This document shows positions 8,004-16,216 of a DNA stretch of 64,000 nt, one piece after another. The DNA is from Oleiharenicola sp. Lineage in GTDB: Bacteria; Verrucomicrobiota; Verrucomicrobiia; Opitutales; Opitutaceae. The notes beneath the pieces are model-generated. The model saw only the letters and a program-made list of their open reading frames with translations, was not told the DNA's origin and did no database searches. Positions within the stretch are counted from its first letter, which is position 1. Each line of letters opens with the position of its first letter. The DNA is taken from contig JANYDW010000002.1 in assembly GCA_025363455.1 (NCBI GenBank), positions 1 to 64,000 on the forward strand. Direction: 5' to 3'. A program made the translations under genes and the position numbers.

Positions 8004-8687
8004 TCACGCCGCGACCGGGGTCTGGGCGCGCAGGTGCGCAATGACCATGTCGGCGGCCTCGGTGAGCGGCACGTGCGCGGTGTTGATGACCAGGTCATAC
8101 GTCGCCGGGTCGGCCACGTCGGCATTGAAATGGGTCTTTACGTAGCGCCGGCGCGCCGCGTCGCATTTCGCGTTGTGCGCCAGCGCGGCCGCCTCCGGCA
8201 CGTTGAAACGCTGCGCATAGTAGCGCGCCCGGTGGTCGGCCGGCGCGATCAGCCGCACATGGATGCCGCCGGCAAGCCCGGCCGTCGCGAAGTTGGCGCC
8301 CCGGCCGACGAGGATCACCTGGCCGTTTTTGGCCAGTTGCCGCATGGTCTGGTTGGCCTTCTGCATCAGTTCCCACAGGCTCGGGTGCAGGCCGACCATC
8401 TCGCCGATCGTGGCGTTGACCTCCGGCACGCTGTCCTCGGGCAGGAAACGGGCGATTTGCTCGGGCAGGTGGTTGGCGGCGAGCATCTGGCTGATCACAT
8501 TGCCGCCGAAGGTGGTCCAGCCGTCGCCCGCCAGCTTCTGCTGGAGCAGCTGGGCCAGCGCCGATCCGCCGGCACAGCTTTCGCGGGAGATGGTGATGAA
8601 GGGTGGCGGCGCCTTGATCCAAGGAGGCCGCGAGTCGCGCATTTGCGCCTCAAAATAACCGTCGGTTCTTTCCAAGGGTATGTTCAT
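8004..8687 (-). CDS. Cytidylate kinase-like protein
   Basis: A 227-residue P-loop protein of the cytidylate-kinase-like family (PF13189 type). The nucleotide-binding loop is ISRESCAGGSALAQ at about residues 34-47, where the family normally has ISRxxGSGG. GQVILVGRGAN (about 120-130) and the Arg-rich lid ARYYAQRF / DAARRRYVK follow. The ATG at 8687 gives the usual length; upstream in-frame codons to 8804 lack family character. Such proteins are distinct from canonical Cmk and their substrate is uncertain. No operon partner; repeat clusters flank it on both sides. Confidence 0.85.
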   Translation of the reverse strand: MNIPLERTDGYFEAQMRDSRPPWIKAPPPFITISRESCAGGSALAQLLQQKLAGDGWTTFGGNVISQMLAANHLPEQIARFLPEDSVPEVNATIGEMVGLHPSLWELMQKANQTMRQLAKNGQVILVGRGANFATAGLAGGIHVRLIAPADHRARYYAQRFNVPEAAALAHNAKCDAARRRYVKTHFNADVADPATYDLVINTAHVPLTEAADMVIAHLRAQTPVAA

Positions 8688-8839
8688 GGAGGAGGGAGGT
8701 GATGTATTTACCGGCTGGCCCGTCGTGGAGGCCAACCCGGCTGATCGGGCGGATGCAGCATAACCTATGCCTCGGGCCATCCGCCACAGCGGCTTGAATC
8801 CCAATTTATGCGCCGGATCTCGGCCATTAGCCGGTATGG

Positions 8840-8965
8840 CTGAGCCGAAGGGGCCGTGGTTTGGACCGAGCCGAGGGGGTCAGGTCGCTTGACGCCTAAT
8901 CGTCGCTGGCGCACGGCGAAGTGCTCCCATCCTCTGTCCGTCAAATCAGGGCAATCCTACCGTAC
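8840..8965 (+). repeat. Two nested GCCGAGCCGA-family heads with TCCGTCAAATCAGGGCAA tail
   Basis: GCTGAGCCGAAGGGGCCGTG GTTTGG (type-2 left arm, truncated) is immediately followed by ACCGAGCCGAGGGGGTCAGG (8869 on), and the element closes with TGTCCGTCAAATCAGGGCAA TCCTACCG. This looks like one element inserted into, or recombined with, another. Confidence 0.8.
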
Positions 8966-9025
8966 CGGCATCAGCCGCCTCTGCGCCGCTGGACAAGCAA
9001 GAAGGGTGCGGCCTAGACTCACTGC

Positions 9026-9583
9026 ATGGGACTCCTGACCTTCAGCATCAACGTCACCTTGGACGGCTGCGTCGACCACCAGGAGGGGATCGCCGACGGC
9101 GATACGCACACCTTCTTCACCCGCCTCATGGACGAGAGCGGGGCGATGCTGTGGGGCCGCGTCACCTATGAGATGATGGAGAGCTACTGGCCGTCAGTCG
9201 CCCGCGGCGATCAGGCGTCGCCGCCGGCGATGCGCGAGTGGGCGGTAAAGCTGGAGGCCAAGCCGAAGTACGTGGTGTCGTCGACGCGCAAGGACTTCCC
9301 GTGGACCAACAGCCACCTTATCGCCGGTGACCTGCGCGCAGGCGTGCAGAAGCTCAAGGACGCGACCCCGGCCGGCGTGCTCCTCGGTAGCGGCAAGCTC
9401 GCGACCGAACTGGACCGGCTGGATCTGATCGACGAGTTCAAGTTCCTAGTCCATCCCCGGATCGCCGGCCACGGCCCGACCCTCTACCAGGGCGGGCTAC
9501 CCGGCACTCGACGCCTCGAGTTGGTCTCGGCCCAGCCGCTCCGCAACGGCACGGTCGCCCTGCACTACCGGCGCGCCCGCTGA
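9026..9583 (+). CDS. Dihydrofolate reductase family protein (RibD C-terminal domain)
   Basis: A 185-residue single-domain protein of the RibD-C/DHFR-like fold, predicted NADPH-dependent reductase of unknown substrate. Family features are the N-terminal strand LTFSINVTLDGCVDH, MLWGRVTYEMM (about 43-53), STRKDFPWTN, a nucleotide-binding GVLLGSGKLATEL (about 113-125), and EFKFLVHPRIAGHGPTLY near the end. Length is normal. The start at 9026 is supported by the matching duplicated fragment at 4702. It lies 60 bases downstream of a repeat and appears monocistronic. Confidence 0.92.
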   Translation: MGLLTFSINVTLDGCVDHQEGIADGDTHTFFTRLMDESGAMLWGRVTYEMMESYWPSVARGDQASPPAMREWAVKLEAKPKYVVSSTRKDFPWTNSHLIAGDLRAGVQKLKDATPAGVLLGSGKLATELDRLDLIDEFKFLVHPRIAGHGPTLYQGGLPGTRRLELVSAQPLRNGTVALHYRRAR

Positions 9584-9651
9584 CCATCGTAGCTGTCTTC
9601 GGGATTGAAGTCGGTGTTGCTCCGCGAACCGGGCCTGAGTTGTCTGGCCCC

Positions 9652-10143
9652 ATGAAAAACCTGCTGCCGGCCCTGGCTCTTCTCCTGTCACCTTTGGCTG
9701 GTTGGGCGGCCGCTGCCCCAACCGAGGTGGCGCCCGACCGGGCCGCCGTGCTGGCCGTGGTGCAGAAATTTTTCGATGCCATGCAAGCCCGCCAGCCCGA
9801 GGGCATCCGCCAAACCTTCCTGCCGGGCACCCAGTATGCCCTGATCGTGCCTTCGGCGGAGGGCTACCTGACCAGGCAAAAGTCGATCGAGACCCTGATT
9901 GCCGAGACCCAGGCCGATCCCAATCCCTGGCTGGAGCGCCTGTGGAACCCCACGGTGCTGGTCGAGGGACGCATCGCGACGGTTTGGGCGCGCTACGATT
10001 TCCACAACGGTCGCAAATTTTCCCACAACGGCACCGACTGCTACACCCTGCTCAAGACCGATGCCGGCTGGAAGATCGCCGGCCTGGTCTTCACCATCGA
10101 GCCAGGCGCCCGCACCGAAAACCCCGCCGGCCCGCCGCCTTGA
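9652..10143 (+). CDS. Exported NTF2-like (lumazine-binding-like) protein
   Basis: 163 residues with an N-terminal signal peptide (MKNLLPALALLLSPLAGWAAA). The ATG at 9652 is preferred to the one at 9640. The mature part fits an NTF2-like cone fold (SnoaL/PF12893 type): helix AAVLAVVQKFFDAMQARQPE, then VEGRIATVWARYDFHNG and CYTLLKTDAGWKIAGLVF strands. Such domains serve as small-molecule-binding or scaffold modules; no specific activity can be assigned. Probably periplasmic. Confidence 0.85.
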   Translation: MKNLLPALALLLSPLAGWAAAAPTEVAPDRAAVLAVVQKFFDAMQARQPEGIRQTFLPGTQYALIVPSAEGYLTRQKSIETLIAETQADPNPWLERLWNPTVLVEGRIATVWARYDFHNGRKFSHNGTDCYTLLKTDAGWKIAGLVFTIEPGARTENPAGPPP

Positions 10144-10146
10144 GCA

Positions 10147-10182
10147 AGGCCGAGCCATGGGGTCAGGACGCCTAGGGCAACT
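10147..10182 (+). repeat. Short degenerate GCCGAGCCGA-type repeat
   Basis: AAGGCCGAGCCATGGGGTCA GGACGCCTAGGGCAAC: head and a GGGCAAC tail-like end with almost no interior. It fills the gap between two convergent genes. Confidence 0.6.
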
Positions 10183-10713
10183 TCATTTCTTGGCCGGCGG
10201 CGTTTCCGGGACAAGATCCGCCAGTCGCGGGATCCATTCCTCGTCCTGATACAGGCGCAACGTCTCGAACCAGCCATAATCATGGGCATCGGGGAAATCC
10301 CGCTCCAGTTCGGCCACCAATTGCAGGCAACCGATCTCGGTTTTCAACTCCGCCGCATTCGTGCGGTCGAGCCGGTCGGCCAGTGCCTTCAGTTTATGAT
10401 GCGTGCCGTCACGTTCCCGACGAAATCGCTCGTTCCACATCGTCGTTGCGACGGCCATCACCACTTCCGCCCGAGTCCGATCGGGGCGCTGCAGGTTGCT
10501 GGCTGGGCTGACCCCGGCATGCAATTCCGCCTCGATCGCCTTCAAATGAACGCTGATGCGGCTGGAGATGCGATAGTACTCGCGCCGCTCGGCTTCGGGG
10601 CCCAACCGGGTCAGCAGGAACCCCGTAAGCACAAGTGCTGTAACTGCCGCGACCGCGACGACCAGCCACACCCTGTGGCGGGAACGTGTTTTGGGTTTAT
10701 CTTCCTCGCTCAT
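10183..10713 (-). CDS. Hypothetical single-pass membrane protein
   Basis: 176 residues. A short basic N-terminus (KPKTRSRHR) is followed by one membrane helix at about residues 15-35 (VWLVVAVAAVTALVLTGFLL), then a helical, charged, coiled-coil-like domain with many Arg/Glu (ISSRISVHLKAIEAELHAG; KLKALADRLDRTNAAELKTE). Topology suggests a cytoplasmic N-terminus with the domain in the periplasm. No recognised family. It converges on the NTF2-like gene, with a repeat between them. Confidence 0.75.
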   Translation of the reverse strand: MSEEDKPKTRSRHRVWLVVAVAAVTALVLTGFLLTRLGPEAERREYYRISSRISVHLKAIEAELHAGVSPASNLQRPDRTRAEVVMAVATTMWNERFRRERDGTHHKLKALADRLDRTNAAELKTEIGCLQLVAELERDFPDAHDYGWFETLRLYQDEEWIPRLADLVPETPPAKK

Positions 10714-10796
10714 GTTACGTGACCAGACGAAGACGGACGGTCCGTGGCCCGAGCTTGCGTCATCTGGCTAATCCGCCAACCAGGAAATGAGGGCCA

Positions 10797-10972
10797 GGCC
10801 GAGCCGAGGGGGTCAGGAGAAGTTTTTAAACCCGGGCCGACCCTCGGTTGCCTCCGTAACCTCCTGTCAGAATAGATCTGACCGAATCCCGGTCGGTCAG
10901 GAGACCGACCCTCCAGCTTGGGCAGCCGGGCCGCGGCGAAAGTTGATTGTCTCAATTCCTGACCTGGCTTAG
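10797..10972 (+). repeat. GCCGAGCCGA-family repeat with internal hairpin
   Basis: GGCCGAGCCGAGGGGGTCAG GAG opens the element, and TTCCTGACC near 10962 is the complementary end. Inside is a smaller hairpin GGTCGGTCAGGAGACCGACC (about 10893-10912). Confidence 0.7.
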
Positions 10973-10989
10973 AGGTGGTGGAGCTCTTT

Positions 10990-11058
10990 TTCAGCGTTCA
11001 GCGTTCAGCGTTCAGCGTTCAGCGTTCAGCGTTCAGCGTTCAGCGTTCAGCGTTCAGC
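10990..11058 (+). repeat. 7-bp tandem repeat (TTCAGCG)n
   Basis: About ten consecutive TTCAGCG units end 19 bases upstream of the permease ATG at 11078. The copy number is likely unstable through slippage. The 364-base gap 10714-11077 otherwise holds only the preceding repeat. Confidence 0.95.
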
Positions 11059-11077
11059 CTACCCCTTCCCCCGCCCC

Positions 11078-13485
11078 ATGATCCACGACCTCCGCTACGC
11101 CTTCCGGTCTTTGCTCAAAACCCGCGGGTTTACCGCGGTCGCGGTGCTGACCCTCGCCGTGGGGATCGGGGCCAACACCGCCATTTTTTCCGTCGCGCAC
11201 GCCTTGCTGCTGTCACCCCCGGACTTCCCCGAGCCCGGGCGCATCATGGTGCTCAACGAAACCCGCCTGCCGCAGTTCCCGACCTATCCGGTCTCCGGGG
11301 CCAACTACCTCGACTGGCAGGCCAATGTGAAATCGTTCGAGACGCTGGGCGGCGCGCGCAATATTTCCCTGACCTACTCCGGTGGACAGGAGCCCCAGCG
11401 GCTCGCCGCTAAGCGGGCCACGGCTTCCTATTTCCCGGTCTTCGCCATCCCGCCTCTGCGCGGTCGTCTCTTCAGCCCGGAGGAGGACACCGAGGGCGGA
11501 CGCAAGGTCACCATCCTGAGTTACGCTCTCTGGCAGTCTCTCTTCGGCGGGCAGGATTCCGTCCTCGGCCGCACTTTCCTCCTCAACGGCGACTCCTACG
11601 AAATCATCGGCGTCATGCCGCCCGGGTTCCAACAGGGCAGCGGGATCCAGCTCTGGGTACCAATGGCTCTCACCGCCAATGAACGGTCCGACGACTACCG
11701 GGGCGCGCATTTTCTCGAAGTCTACGGCCGCCTCCGTCCCGGCGTGGCGCAGGCCCAGGCCTTGTCGGAACTCGTGACCTACAACGAGAGCCTGCGGAAA
11801 AATATCCCGACTCGAACAAAAGTTGCGGCGCGACCCTCGTCTCCCTGGCCGAGTCTTACAACCAGAACGTCAGCGGGGTCCTGCAGGTGCTCCTTGGCAC
11901 AGCGGCTTGCGTGCTCCTGATCGCGTGCCTGAACGTCGCCGGACTCCTCCTGGCCCGGGGCGCAGCGCGCCAGCAGGAATTCGCCGTGCGTAGCGCGCTC
12001 GGCGCCAGCCGCGCCCAACTGCTCAGCCAACTCCTCACCGAGAGCCTCATGCTCGCGCTGGCGGGCGGAGTGCTCGGCGTCGCCCTCGCCGACGGCTCGC
12101 TCGCCGCCCTCGTCCGCCTCATCCCGGTGAATCTCCCTCAGGCGCACCTGATCTCGATGAATCTTCCCGTGCTCGGCTTCTCCCTTGGCCTCAGCTTGCT
12201 CACCGGCCTGGTCTTCGGGCTCCTGCCCGCCTGGCGCGCCTCGCAGGTCGACCTGGTGCAAGTCACCAAGGATGGCAGCCGGGGCAATACCGCGGGTGGT
12301 GGACGCTTCCGGCTGCAGTCCCTGCTCGTCGTCTCCGAGGTCGCCGCCGCCGTCGTGTTGCTCGTCGTCACCGCGCTGCTCGCCCGCAGTTTTGCGCGCC
12401 TGGTGGAAACGGACAAGGGGTTCCACGCCGAGCAGGCGCTCATGCTCAACCTCACCCTGCCGGATAAAAAATACGGCACGCCCGAACAGCAGCGGGCCTT
12501 CACGCGCGAGTTGCTCCGGCAACTCTCCGGCCTGCCCGGCGTCACCGCCGCCGGCCTCACGCACCGCATGCCGCTGGTCCGCGACTCGGTGCTGCGCCTG
12601 ATCGTGCAGGGCCGCCCACCCGTCGCGAAGGGCGATCTGCCCAATACCAACTACTACGCCATCACCCCGGACTACCTCCGCGCCTTCGGCACCCCGGTCT
12701 TGCGCGGCCGGGGCTTCACCGAGCACGACCGGGAGGGCGCCGCTCGCGTCGCGCTGATCAACGAAACCTTCGCTCGCAAATTCTTTCCCGGCGAGGATCC
12801 ACTCGGGCAGCGCATTCAGATCACGAATGGCGACGAAGAGTGGCGCGAGATCGTCGGCATCTTGCGTGACGTCAGGTCCGAGTCCCAGGGCATCGACCAC
12901 GAAACAATCCCTCAATCCTATGAACCTTGGTACCAGCAGCCGAACGAATCCCTCTTCGTCGTCCTGCGTTTCACGGGCGACTCCAGCGCCCTGCCCGCCG
13001 CCGTGCGCCAGAAGGTCGCCGAATTGGACCACGACCTGCCCATCGCGCAACTGCGCCTCCTCCACGAGATGATGGACACCATGCTCGCCCGGCCGCGCTT
13101 TGCCGTGACGTTGGTAAGTGGTTTTTCCGTCATTGCCCTGCTCATCGCCGCCGTCGGCCTTTATGCCATGATCACCTATCGGGTGATCCAGCAAACCCGC
13201 GACATGGGCATCCGGCTCGCGCTCGGTGCCACGCCCGCCGCCGTGTTTCAAAAGATATTGCGCGATGGCATGATGATCGTCGGAGCCGGGCTGGTGGTCG
13301 GAATCGGCAGCAGCCTCCTGCTCACGCGGCTGCTTCAGTCCCTCCTCTACGAAACCAATTCGCGGGATCCCGCGGCGCTCGCCACCGTCGCGTTCGGGCT
13401 CGCGCTGGTCGGCGTCCTCGCCTGCTGGCTCCCGGCCCGCCGCGCCGCCCGCGTCGACCCGATGGTCGCCCTGCGGGCGGAGTGA
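11078..13485 (+). pseudogene. ABC transporter permease (ADOP/MacB-FtsX type), single frameshift
   Basis: Duplicated-type permease of about 802 residues, otherwise complete: N-terminus [20 protein letters not shown], a periplasmic MacB-type domain, the first FtsX domain, a second periplasmic domain (ALINETFARKFFPGEDPLG) and a C-terminal FtsX domain ending PMVALRAE. The reading frame changes once. Frame 2 runs 11078-11920, while the continuation is in frame 1, readable from about 11797 ([15 protein letters not shown]) to 13485. The shift lies at CTGCGGAAAAATATC (11792-11806); one extra base would restore RxEKYPDSN. It is either a recent mutation or a sequencing error. No ATPase gene is adjacent, as is usual for these orphan permeases. 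Confidence 0.9.
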
Positions 13486-13496
13486 AGGCCATTGTT

Positions 13497-13558
13497 CTCG
13501 CGAAGGAAACGAAGGACGCGAAGCGACCCACCTTTGAAACCTTCGCACCCTTCGCGAG
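13497..13558. repeat. Inverted repeat CTCGCGAAGG...CCTTCGCGAG type
   Basis: CTCGCGAAGGAAACGAAGG on the left pairs imperfectly with CCTTCGCACCCTTCGCGAG on the right, starting 11 bases after the permease stop. This could act as a transcription terminator, but there is no T run. Confidence 0.75.
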
Positions 13559-13586
13559 ACCCTCCGGTGCCGCGGATAGTCCTAAT

Positions 13587-13632
13587 CTGTCATTGCGAGG
13601 AGTCGCGCCAAGTGCGCGACGAAACAATCCAG
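13587..13632. repeat. CATTGCGAGGAG...GACGAAACAATCC dispersed repeat
   Basis: GTCATTGCGAGGAGTCGCGC followed by GCGCGACGAAACAATCCAG. This resembles the widespread CATTGCGAGGAGC-type intergenic palindrome. A related, partly degenerate copy lies inside 33000-33062 in the opposite orientation. Confidence 0.75.
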
Positions 13633-13698
13633 CCCCATGACTGGCGCGGGACTCTTTCGGCATCTGCTCAAGGTCTGAGCGATTCGAACGGCGTGATG

Positions 13699-13770
13699 AC
13701 CGAGCCGAAAAGTCAGCTTGCTTTATTCCCCATCACCGCGGTTTGCCGTCCGTCAAATCAGGGCACCCTC
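13699..13770 (+). repeat. GCCGAGCCGA-family repeat with TCCGTCAAATCAGGGCA tail
   Basis: ACCGAGCCGAAAAGTCAGC, spacer, then CCGTCCGTCAAATCAGGGCA CCCTC. The stop codon of the adjacent minus-strand nucleotidyltransferase (13769-13771) lies at its end. Together with the two previous repeats it fills the gap 13486-13768, which has no gene. Confidence 0.75.
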
Positions 13771-14251
13771 AACTCCCCTGCCGCTTGGCGGCAATGGCGC
13801 GCAGTTCCTTCGCCGTCAGCAGATCTTTCTCCCGACCCATCGCTTCCTTGGCGGTAATTAAATCCCCCAGCGAGATAACGCGAACCTTCTGCCCGTCCAC
13901 CTCCAGGACCTCCGCCGTGGCATTCAATCGCGCAAAGTTTCCGACTCCCTTGATCGAGGTCAGGATATCCACCATCCCCATGTCGGTTTGCAGGTAGAGA
14001 TTGCTGATGGCCTCGCCGGCGGGCAGGTGGAGCAGGAAGGAAAGTTTCTGCGGGGTCATCCAGTGCCGGGGATTCCAATCACCCAGGGCCCGCCGCAATT
14101 TTGCCATGTTTTCCTCCGTCAACACGGCACAGATGTCCACGTCGCGGGTGAGCTGGAAGGAGCCATGGCTGACAGCGGCAAAACCACCCACCAGCACGAA
14201 TTCCAATCCGGCGTCAGTCAGCCTTTGCAGAAGTTGACTGAAGTTTTGCAT
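13769..14251 (-). CDS. Nucleotidyltransferase-fold protein (MNT/DUF6036-like)
   Basis: 160 residues from the ATG at 14251 (MQNFSQLLQRL). The nucleotidyltransferase core is visible: VLVGGFAAVSHG (about 20-31) followed by LTRDVDICA (about 35-43), matching the GG...DxD pattern that binds metal and NTP. The C-terminal part has VISLGDLITAKEAMGREKD, typical of proteins annotated as DUF6036 or AbiEii-related nucleotidyltransferases. Its start overlaps the end of the small gene 14214-14411 by 38 bases in another frame, so the two are probably translationally coupled. The pairing recalls toxin-antitoxin or nucleotidylation modules, but activity is not shown. Confidence 0.85.
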   Translation of the reverse strand: MQNFSQLLQRLTDAGLEFVLVGGFAAVSHGSFQLTRDVDICAVLTEENMAKLRRALGDWNPRHWMTPQKLSFLLHLPAGEAISNLYLQTDMGMVDILTSIKGVGNFARLNATAEVLEVDGQKVRVISLGDLITAKEAMGREKDLLTAKELRAIAAKRQGS

Positions 14252-14411
14252 CCCGGTTCTTCCCCGCCTGCTCAAGTTTCAAGGCCAGCTCCAACGCCGC
14301 ATCATGCTGGCTCCAGCGTTGCTTGACGGACAACGCCAGGTTTGCGTCCAGCAAATCGAGGTCGATCCCCGCGCGGCGGGCTTCCTCCAAGGCTTGGACT
14401 GGTTTCTCCAT
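14214..14411 (-). CDS. Small acidic/amphipathic protein paired with nucleotidyltransferase
   Basis: A 65-residue protein from the ATG at 14411: MEKPVQALEEARRAGIDL onward, predicted all-helical and ending in QSTSAKAD. Start chosen because upstream in-frame sequence to 14711 lacks protein character. It lies upstream of and overlaps the nucleotidyltransferase gene by 38 bases, so it is the first gene of a two-gene unit. I recognise no domain; it is not an obvious HEPN protein. A partner or antitoxin-like role is inference from gene order alone. Confidence 0.7.
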   Translation of the reverse strand: MEKPVQALEEARRAGIDLDLLDANLALSVKQRWSQHDAALELALKLEQAGKNRDAKLQSTSAKAD

Positions 14412-14683
14412 GGCTCGGAGTATTGGCCTTTCCTGACCGGCGGCAAAGCCTGAATTTCCGCCCGCTGCCACCTGCCCATTCCCGTCGGCGATCAGCCGAC
14501 GCCCCGGAACCAACTCCGAAGCCGGCGAAGGGGAAATGTAGCGCAGCCGGTAGGAGCATTCGTGGTCCAAACCGGTTCGGGTTCGAGCCAATCCTCTCTC
14601 CGTGCATCCAGCTCTCGACTCTGGTAGCAACTCCCGCGAGCATGACTCCCCTAGCAACTTAACCCCCGAAACGACAACGCCCC

Positions 14684-15082
14684 ATGAAAACGCTTCGCCT
14701 CCTTTGCTCATTCTTGTCCCTCGCCTTGGTGGCCTCGGCGCTCGCCGCCGACCCCACTGGCACTTGGAAATGGACCACCCAGTCGCCCAACGGTGAAATT
14801 GCCACCACGCTGAAACTCGAATCCAAGGACGGTAAACTGGCCGGCGCTTACTCGAATCAGTTTGGCGATACGACGATCAGCAATGCCACCTTCAAGGACG
14901 ATGTGCTCGCGTTCGATGTGGTACGCGAGTTCGACGGAAACAAATTTGTCGTCAAGTATCGCGGCAAGCTCCAAGGCGACGCGATCAAGGGAACCCTCGA
15001 AGCCCCTGGCCAAGGCGGCGGCGAACCCATGAAGCTCGATTGGAACGCCACCCGCACGCCGAACAAGAGCGGATCAGCCTGA
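14684..15082 (+). CDS. Exported hypothetical protein, beta-rich
   Basis: 132 residues with a clear signal peptide (MKTLRLLCSFLSLALVASALA, cleavage before or after AAD). The mature part is about 110 residues of alternating strands: GTWKWTTQSPNGEIATTLKL, GKLAGAYSNQFGD, FVVKYRGKLQGDAIKGTLE. It resembles small exported proteins of Opitutaceae and Planctomycetes that form a lipocalin-like or single-sheet barrel. No enzymatic motif. Forty bases upstream of the metallo-hydrolase gene on the same strand, so possibly cotranscribed. Confidence 0.85.
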   Translation: MKTLRLLCSFLSLALVASALAADPTGTWKWTTQSPNGEIATTLKLESKDGKLAGAYSNQFGDTTISNATFKDDVLAFDVVREFDGNKFVVKYRGKLQGDAIKGTLEAPGQGGGEPMKLDWNATRTPNKSGSA

Positions 15083-15122
15083 GCCCGCACTGCCCTTGGG
15101 TGGCCGACAACGCCCTCTCGCC

Positions 15123-16049
15123 ATGAAATTTATTGCGCCCTCCTTCGCCCTCCTCGTCGCTGCATCGACCTTCGGCCAGACCCGTGAAAAGGGACCCTAC
15201 ACCCTTTACCCGATCATCCCGGGAGTGATTCGCATCGAAGACTCGAACCACGTCAATCCCGCCGGCGGCCAGCTGGATGCGCAGGGCAACCGGAAGGGCT
15301 TCAACAACTGCTCCGACATGTACCTCATCGTCGGCCGCGACCAGGCACTTTTGATTGACCTGTCCAACTGGATTACCTGGGACACCACCGCTGTCGTTTC
15401 GCTTCGGGCACTCGTCAGAGAGGAAATCGGGACCCGGAAACTTTTTATCGCCGTCACACACCATCATGGCGACCACACCGGCATGCTGCCGGCCTTCAAG
15501 GACGACCGCAACGTGACGTTCTGGATCCAGACCGCTGAGTTCAAGGGGAAGGAAATATTTCCCGCCGAACGGACCACCCCCATCGCGGGCAATCCCTCGT
15601 TGGACCTTGGCGGCGGCTTCATCGTGAACGCCCTGGAGATCCCCGGGCACACCGATCATTCCACCGCCTATTTCTTGAAGGGAAAGAACCTCCTGTTCAG
15701 TGGCGATGGCCTTGGTTCCGGGAACGGCGTGTGGCTCTTTTCCGCCGCCGGGTTCGCGCAATACCGGCAAAGCGTCGACCGGCTGGTGGCCTACATCCGG
15801 ACCCCGGACAACGGAGTCGATGAGGGCAAGCTGCTCGTCTACGGCGGGCACTACTGGCAGAAACGCGAAAAGGAAAAGCTCACGATGCAGTACATCCTCG
15901 ATATGCAAAAATTGATCGGGGAAATCAAAGCCGGCACGGCCCGCGAGGAGAAAGTCACGTTCGGCCCGTACCTCAATACGAATTTCATCTCTGGTGAAGC
16001 CACCATCACCTGGAACAAAGCCGACGCCGAAAAGTTCAAGGCGAATTAG
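15123..16049 (+). CDS. Exported MBL-fold metallo-hydrolase
   Basis: 308 residues. The ATG at 15123 (MKFIAPSFALLVAASTFG) gives a signal peptide, so the enzyme is probably periplasmic or secreted. The metal-binding motif THHHGDHTG lies at about residues 112-120, with EIPGHTDHS (about 176-184) and FSGDGLGSG (about 196-204) providing further ligands. The fold is the metallo-beta-lactamase superfamily; the substrate is unknown, and sequence alone does not make it a beta-lactamase. Probably cotranscribed with the small exported protein upstream. Confidence 0.92.
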   Translation: MKFIAPSFALLVAASTFGQTREKGPYTLYPIIPGVIRIEDSNHVNPAGGQLDAQGNRKGFNNCSDMYLIVGRDQALLIDLSNWITWDTTAVVSLRALVREEIGTRKLFIAVTHHHGDHTGMLPAFKDDRNVTFWIQTAEFKGKEIFPAERTTPIAGNPSLDLGGGFIVNALEIPGHTDHSTAYFLKGKNLLFSGDGLGSGNGVWLFSAAGFAQYRQSVDRLVAYIRTPDNGVDEGKLLVYGGHYWQKREKEKLTMQYILDMQKLIGEIKAGTAREEKVTFGPYLNTNFISGEATITWNKADAEKFKAN

Positions 16050-16060
16050 GGGCCCGTAAA

Positions 16061-16148
16061 GGCCGACCGATGGGTCAGGCTGAGCTTCCCTTGTGTCAGA
16101 CCGGGTCGAATTGGGGCGCGAGCTTTGCCCGCAAATCAGGGCAACATC
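16061..16148 (+). repeat. Degenerate GCCGAGCCGA-family repeat
   Basis: GGCCGACCGATGGGTCAGGC at the head and CGCAAATCAGGGCAAC at the end; the interior is specific to this copy. Confidence 0.65.
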
Positions 16149-16216
16149 GCCGCGCCCGCACCCGCGCGGAAGATTCTTTGTCACCCGATCCGCCTTTTTG
16201 CGCCCTTAGGTGGTGT

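Noticed and set aside
10990..11058. Possible CRISPR or structured array
   Set aside because: Perfect 7-base tandem units with no spacers; a microsatellite-type repeat.
11779..13548. 589-codon open frame on the minus strand
   Set aside because: Antisense to the second half of the ABC permease; composition (Asp/Glu/Gly/His-rich without hydrophobic pattern) is that of a shadow frame.
14411..14711. Upstream extension of the small gene at 14214-14411
   Set aside because: Residues encoded before the ATG at 14411 overlap the divergent exported protein gene and lack a protein-like pattern.
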